Below, in pieces: positions 21,735-24,252 of a DNA stretch of 24,252 bases. A program made the translations under genes and the position numbers. The notes below the pieces were generated by a model. That model saw only the letters and a program-made list of their open reading frames with translations, was not told the origin of the DNA and ran no database searches. The stretch lies in IMG/VR virus record IMGVR_UViG_3300034073_005278, positions 1 to 24,252 of that record, one strand, 5' to 3'. The stretch is from a virus. How positions within the stretch are numbered: position 1 is the stretch's first letter; each line of letters opens with the position of its first letter.

Positions 21735-22247
21735 ATGCAAATTACAGGTAAGGCACTTCAAAGCCTCTTGCGTGAAGCAATTAAGAAAAATAAAATTCTT
21801 CCTGAAAGGCCTTGGTCTGTCGAATATACATTTTCTATGACAGGTAACTTAGCTGACGATTCAGAAGGGTCGTCAGTTGATGGCTTTGCCGCTGTAATGA
21901 CGTCAGCTTCGGGCAAAATTTTAAAAATTATTGTAGATTCATATTGGAATCCTCAGGCCGGTGATCAGTCAGGCAACTCAATCAAGGCTGAGATCAATGG
22001 TGAAAAAGCAGAATCTGCTTACGTTCCTTTTAAATTCGATGACGGCTCAAAGCAAAAGTTGCTAATATCAAATTCCCCTGTGTTTGGTGTTATAACAGTT
22101 TCGCATGCAATTACAGCTGATTCGTTGCCTATTGTGTACCTTGTCGTTCCAAATCCTTTTGACGTGAACGACGATATTCAATTTGATATTGAAAATATTG
22201 GCAACGGCAAAATCGACGTCGACATGTCACGCTACGTAAACGTCTGA
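21735..22247 (+). CDS. Beta-rich protein with propeptide-like N-terminus
   Basis: The protein has 170 aa. The N-terminal helix GKALQSLLREAIKKNK ends in Leu-Arg-Glu before Ala, which is the T4-type prohead protease pattern. The remainder alternates strands (VEYTFSMTG, GFAAVMTSASGKILKIIVDSYW, GVITVSHAI, PIVYLVVPNPF) and looks like a single beta sandwich. It follows isocitrate lyase after a 20-base gap. If the N-terminus is a capsid-targeting peptide, the beta domain would be a packaged internal protein. No family is recognised. Confidence 0.7.
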   Translation: MQITGKALQSLLREAIKKNKILPERPWSVEYTFSMTGNLADDSEGSSVDGFAAVMTSASGKILKIIVDSYWNPQAGDQSGNSIKAEINGEKAESAYVPFKFDDGSKQKLLISNSPVFGVITVSHAITADSLPIVYLVVPNPFDVNDDIQFDIENIGNGKIDVDMSRYVNV

Positions 22248-22270
22248 TTCTTAGATAGGATATTTTGGTT

Positions 22271-22555
22271 ATGAACTCAATGTTGACTCAATTACGTCTC
22301 ATTATAAAAGATGAGCTTATTCGAGAGATAAAGAAAAAAATATCTGCTTCACCTGAATACATGAAAAAAGAAGATGTTAGGCAGCAATTGCAAGATGAAA
22401 TTGCGATGCTAATAAAGTCAAAAGCAATCAAAACTCAAAAACAGTTGGACACTTGGTTCGTCAAAAAGACATCAACAACATCCAACGCTGATGAGCTAAT
22501 GGCTTTGAATGCGCTAAAAATGATTCCATTCAGCATTTTTCAAAATCTAAAATGA
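22271..22555 (+). CDS. Small basic helical protein
   Basis: The protein has 94 aa. Almost all of it is helical: QLRLIIKDELIREIKKKI, then VRQQLQDEIAMLIKSKAIK and a C-terminal helix. It has an excess of Lys. LIRE before Ile may be another [LI]-x-E site but is less convincing. ATG 22271 is preferred to TTG 22265. The stop overlaps the next start as ATGA. The family is unknown. Confidence 0.65.
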   Translation: MNSMLTQLRLIIKDELIREIKKKISASPEYMKKEDVRQQLQDEIAMLIKSKAIKTQKQLDTWFVKKTSTTSNADELMALNALKMIPFSIFQNLK

Positions 22556-22716
22556 AGCAGCTAACAGAAGGAATTGATTACACGGTTGAAGACGGCAAAA
22601 TTGTTTTTACTAAAACGTTCTTACTTAATCGTGGATACTGTTGCAATTCAAAGTGCAGAAATTGCCCCTACAAAATAATTAAAGAGACAAAAGAAGAGAT
22701 TAATAATGAAAGTTAG
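22552..22716 (+). CDS. DUF5522-type small cysteine-rich protein
   Basis: This 54-aa protein reads GIDYTVEDGKIVFTKTFLL then NRGYCCNSKCRNCPYK. The layout, a short beta lead followed by RGYCC-x3-C-x2-CPY, is that of the DUF5522 family. The four clustered cysteines could hold a metal; the function of the family is unknown. Both ends overlap neighbours: ATGA with the previous stop and 11 bases with the next start. This supports it as a real gene despite its size. Confidence 0.75.
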   Translation: MKQLTEGIDYTVEDGKIVFTKTFLLNRGYCCNSKCRNCPYKIIKETKEEINNES

Positions 22717-22951
22717 AATTCAGCCTGTTACAATTTTTCCGGATACAGCAACTTACATTGAGTTGACAGGAGCACAAATTAGAAGCTTTTCAAGTGCTTT
22801 TATTACATGGTCGCTCTTGAGTGAGGAAAATTTGTCATTGAAATCTGGTGCTGTTGAAATTTCAGGCGAAGAATATCAAGGCTGGTCCGATGATGATCCA
22901 TACTTAGTGGACCTTGTCGTAGCAAAGCTTAATTTAACAAAAGAAGCCTAG
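22706..22951 (+). CDS. Small beta-rich unknown protein
   Basis: The protein has 81 aa and begins MKVRIQPVTIFPDTATYIEL. The strand-turn pattern continues through AFITWSLLSEENLSLKSGAVEI and ends in a helix (VDLVVAKLNLTKEA). It resembles small structural or tail-accessory phage proteins by composition only. Its start lies inside the end of the cysteine-rich gene. Confidence 0.65.
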   Translation: MKVRIQPVTIFPDTATYIELTGAQIRSFSSAFITWSLLSEENLSLKSGAVEISGEEYQGWSDDDPYLVDLVVAKLNLTKEA

Positions 22952-22966
22952 TCGATGAAATGTCCG

Positions 22967-22990
22967 TGAGGCTGTGATAATGTAGCCTCA
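22967..22990 (+). promoter_or_regulatory. Hairpin and possible extended -10 over the next start codon
   Basis: TGAGGCT (22967-22973) pairs with AGCCTCA (22984-22990) around a 10-base loop, and the final A is the first base of the ATG. The loop contains TGTGATAAT, an extended -10 form (GATAAT 22976-22981). There is no T-run, so it is not a good terminator. It could control the start of the family X gene. Confidence 0.4.
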
Positions 22991-23580
22991 TGGGCATTGG
23001 CAAGATCGACATCCGGCAGGCAGAAAACATCGCGAAAACCGTGCTAAGCCATATATCACCAGCGATATCTCGTGGTGAGATCGCTGGGTCAATTCGTCGA
23101 CGAAAAGAAGTCGTAGGAGATATTGAGATCGTCGCCGTCTCTGATCAGCGTGATCGACTCTTGTCGCTTCTTTCTGAGGTGGGTCAACTGATCAAACCGG
23201 GCGTGCCAGGCTGCATTCCATGGACGTTCAAGCCAACCGCTAAGTATATTCGCCTGCGACTGAACGAAGGGATGAACCTTGACCTCTTCATGGCGACGCC
23301 TCAGAATTGGGGCGGTTTGTTCCTGATGAGGACTGGTTCTGCGGTCGACAACAATGGAAATCCTTTCAGCGGATTTGTTCCATCGATTTTCAAACGGTGG
23401 AAGGTGTTGTCCGGAGGAGGTCGCATGACAGATTGCATGCCAACCATGCCGACCGGTGAACAACTCTGGGTCCCAGAAGAACAGGATTTCTTTGACCTGC
23501 TAGAGATGAATTTTGTTCCACCGGAGCTTCGAGCGTCTAAAAACATCATCAAAAAGTATATTTGCCAACAATCGTCATGA
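22990..23580 (+). CDS. DNA polymerase beta-like (family X) nucleotidyltransferase, palm only
   Basis: The protein has 196 aa. The family X signature is AGSIRRRKEVVGDIEIV (Gly33-Ser34, acidic pair Asp44 and Glu46), with the third carboxylate Asp98 in MNLDLFMA. The downstream NWGGLFLMRTGS is typical of the thumb side. The 8-kDa HhH domain and the PHP exonuclease of bacterial PolX are absent, so this is a minimal palm and thumb enzyme. It might fill short gaps or add nucleotides in repair. No Shine-Dalgarno is seen; a hairpin covers the start. Confidence 0.85.
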   Translation: MGIGKIDIRQAENIAKTVLSHISPAISRGEIAGSIRRRKEVVGDIEIVAVSDQRDRLLSLLSEVGQLIKPGVPGCIPWTFKPTAKYIRLRLNEGMNLDLFMATPQNWGGLFLMRTGSAVDNNGNPFSGFVPSIFKRWKVLSGGGRMTDCMPTMPTGEQLWVPEEQDFFDLLEMNFVPPELRASKNIIKKYICQQSS

Positions 23581-23604
23581 CTATGCCCAATAGTTACGGC
23601 TGTC

Positions 23605-24252
23605 ATGAAATTAGTTGTATTTGACCTCGACGGTACGCTGGCTCCCAGCAAATCACGAGTTCAACCTAAGATGATCGAAGCCTTGAAGCGGTTATTGCAC
23701 CGCTTCGACGTCGCCGTCATTTCAGGTGGCGCCTGGGCTCAATTTGAATCGCAGTTGATTTATGGCTTAAATTTAAGCCCCAACGACCTGAAGAGGATTC
23801 ACATGTTTCCAACATCAGGCACCAGCTTTTATCAACACAGCAGTGAAGGCTGGCGGTGCATCTACTCTGAGACCCTTCGACCCGCTGAAGTCAAAAAGAT
23901 CATTGCTGCTTTTAAGAAAGTTCTTGACAATCCAGGCATCAAGATGCCGAGAAGACTTTGGGGTGATCAACTAGAAAACCGCGGAACTCAGGTCACGTTC
24001 TCGGCGATGGGACAGCTGGCACCTGTTGAAGAAAAAAAGAAATGGGATCCGACATTTTCCAAGCGATTGATTTTAATAGAAAAGCTAATGCAGTTAATCC
24101 CGGAGTTTGACATCCGGGCCGGAGGATCCACCTCGATCGATGTGACCCACAAGGGAATCGACAAGGGTTATGCCATTGCCCAAATTGAAAAATACCTTGG
24201 ATTCTCGAAGAACGAGATGTTGTTCATCGGTGATGCCATCTTCCCAGGAGGA
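23605..24252 (+). CDS. HAD-superfamily phosphomannomutase-like protein, 3' end cut by window
   Basis: The first 216 codons are present and the frame is open to the last base. The phosphoryl-accepting motif VVFDLDGTLA (Asp7, Asp9) is followed by SGGAWAQFE, then RGTQVTFSAMGQ and WDPTFSKR. GGSTSIDVTHKGIDKGYAI and LFIGDAIFPGG come near the end. This is the HAD-IIB pattern of eukaryote-type phosphomannomutases, which interconvert mannose 1- and 6-phosphate, though bacterial and phage relatives may be phosphatases. It suggests sugar-nucleotide supply together with the epimerase at 7339. ATG 23605 has no clear ribosome site. Confidence 0.85.
   Translation, partial: MKLVVFDLDGTLAPSKSRVQPKMIEALKRLLHRFDVAVISGGAWAQFESQLIYGLNLSPNDLKRIHMFPTSGTSFYQHSSEGWRCIYSETLRPAEVKKIIAAFKKVLDNPGIKMPRRLWGDQLENRGTQVTFSAMGQLAPVEEKKKWDPTFSKRLILIEKLMQLIPEFDIRAGGSTSIDVTHKGIDKGYAIAQIEKYLGFSKNEMLFIGDAIFPGG

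Noticed and set aside
1-24252. tRNA genes, CRISPR repeats, insertion sequences or attachment sites
   Set aside because: Intergenic space is nearly absent, and no cloverleaf, regular spaced repeat, transposase or long direct repeat was recognised by eye.

Overview
The window reads as part of a large (jumbo-type) tailed-phage genome. All 38 protein-coding features I call lie on the + strand, packed head to tail with ATGA, TGATG or GTGA overlaps. They include a replicative DNA polymerase, thymidine kinase, dCMP deaminase, two homing-endonuclease loci, many small unknown genes, and metabolic genes scattered between them. No terminase, capsid or tail gene is recognisable here, so the phage assignment is inference. 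A GapR/DUF2312-like gene hints at an alphaproteobacterial host. I see no tRNA, rRNA, CRISPR array or insertion sequence, and no gene-free stretch over 300 bases.

Region 1 (1-7140) is the replication block. After a nucleoside 2-deoxyribosyltransferase and a terminator comes a homing-endonuclease locus in two coupled ORFs. Next is a DnaE-type polymerase III alpha subunit whose gene is physically broken. Its 5' half ends in an intein N-half (91 aa). A free-standing zinc-finger endonuclease gene follows, and then a second ORF opens with the intein C-half (52 aa) and the rest of the polymerase. This is a 'fractured gene' with a split intein and an endonuclease in the break. Trans-splicing would give an 1173-aa polymerase, and the junction is 6 residues before the catalytic PDIDTD motif.

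Region 2 (7145-9610) holds an FmdB-like zinc ribbon, a sugar-nucleotide epimerase, thymidine kinase and dCMP deaminase (dTTP supply), and a small unknown.

Region 3 (9597-19343) mixes enzymes with probable virion or internal proteins. The enzymes are an Fe/Mn superoxide-dismutase-like protein with all metal ligands, a nitrilase-family amidase, a KxDG ligase-like protein and an HxGH nucleotidyltransferase. Several charged proteins share an N-terminal amphipathic helix ending in [LI]-x-E before a small or polar residue. This resembles the capsid-targeting and prohead-protease sites of T4-type phages. Three consecutive membrane proteins lie at 11454-12682.

Region 4 (19377-24252) carries the GapR-like protein, small unknowns, a complete isocitrate lyase with its catalytic residues intact, a small CxxC protein of DUF5522 type, a palm-only family X nucleotidyltransferase, and the 5' part of a phosphomannomutase-like HAD gene cut by the window end.

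The strongest novelty candidates are the fractured dnaE, the phage isocitrate lyase, the shared N-terminal propeptide-like motif and the ligase-like/nucleotidyltransferase pair.
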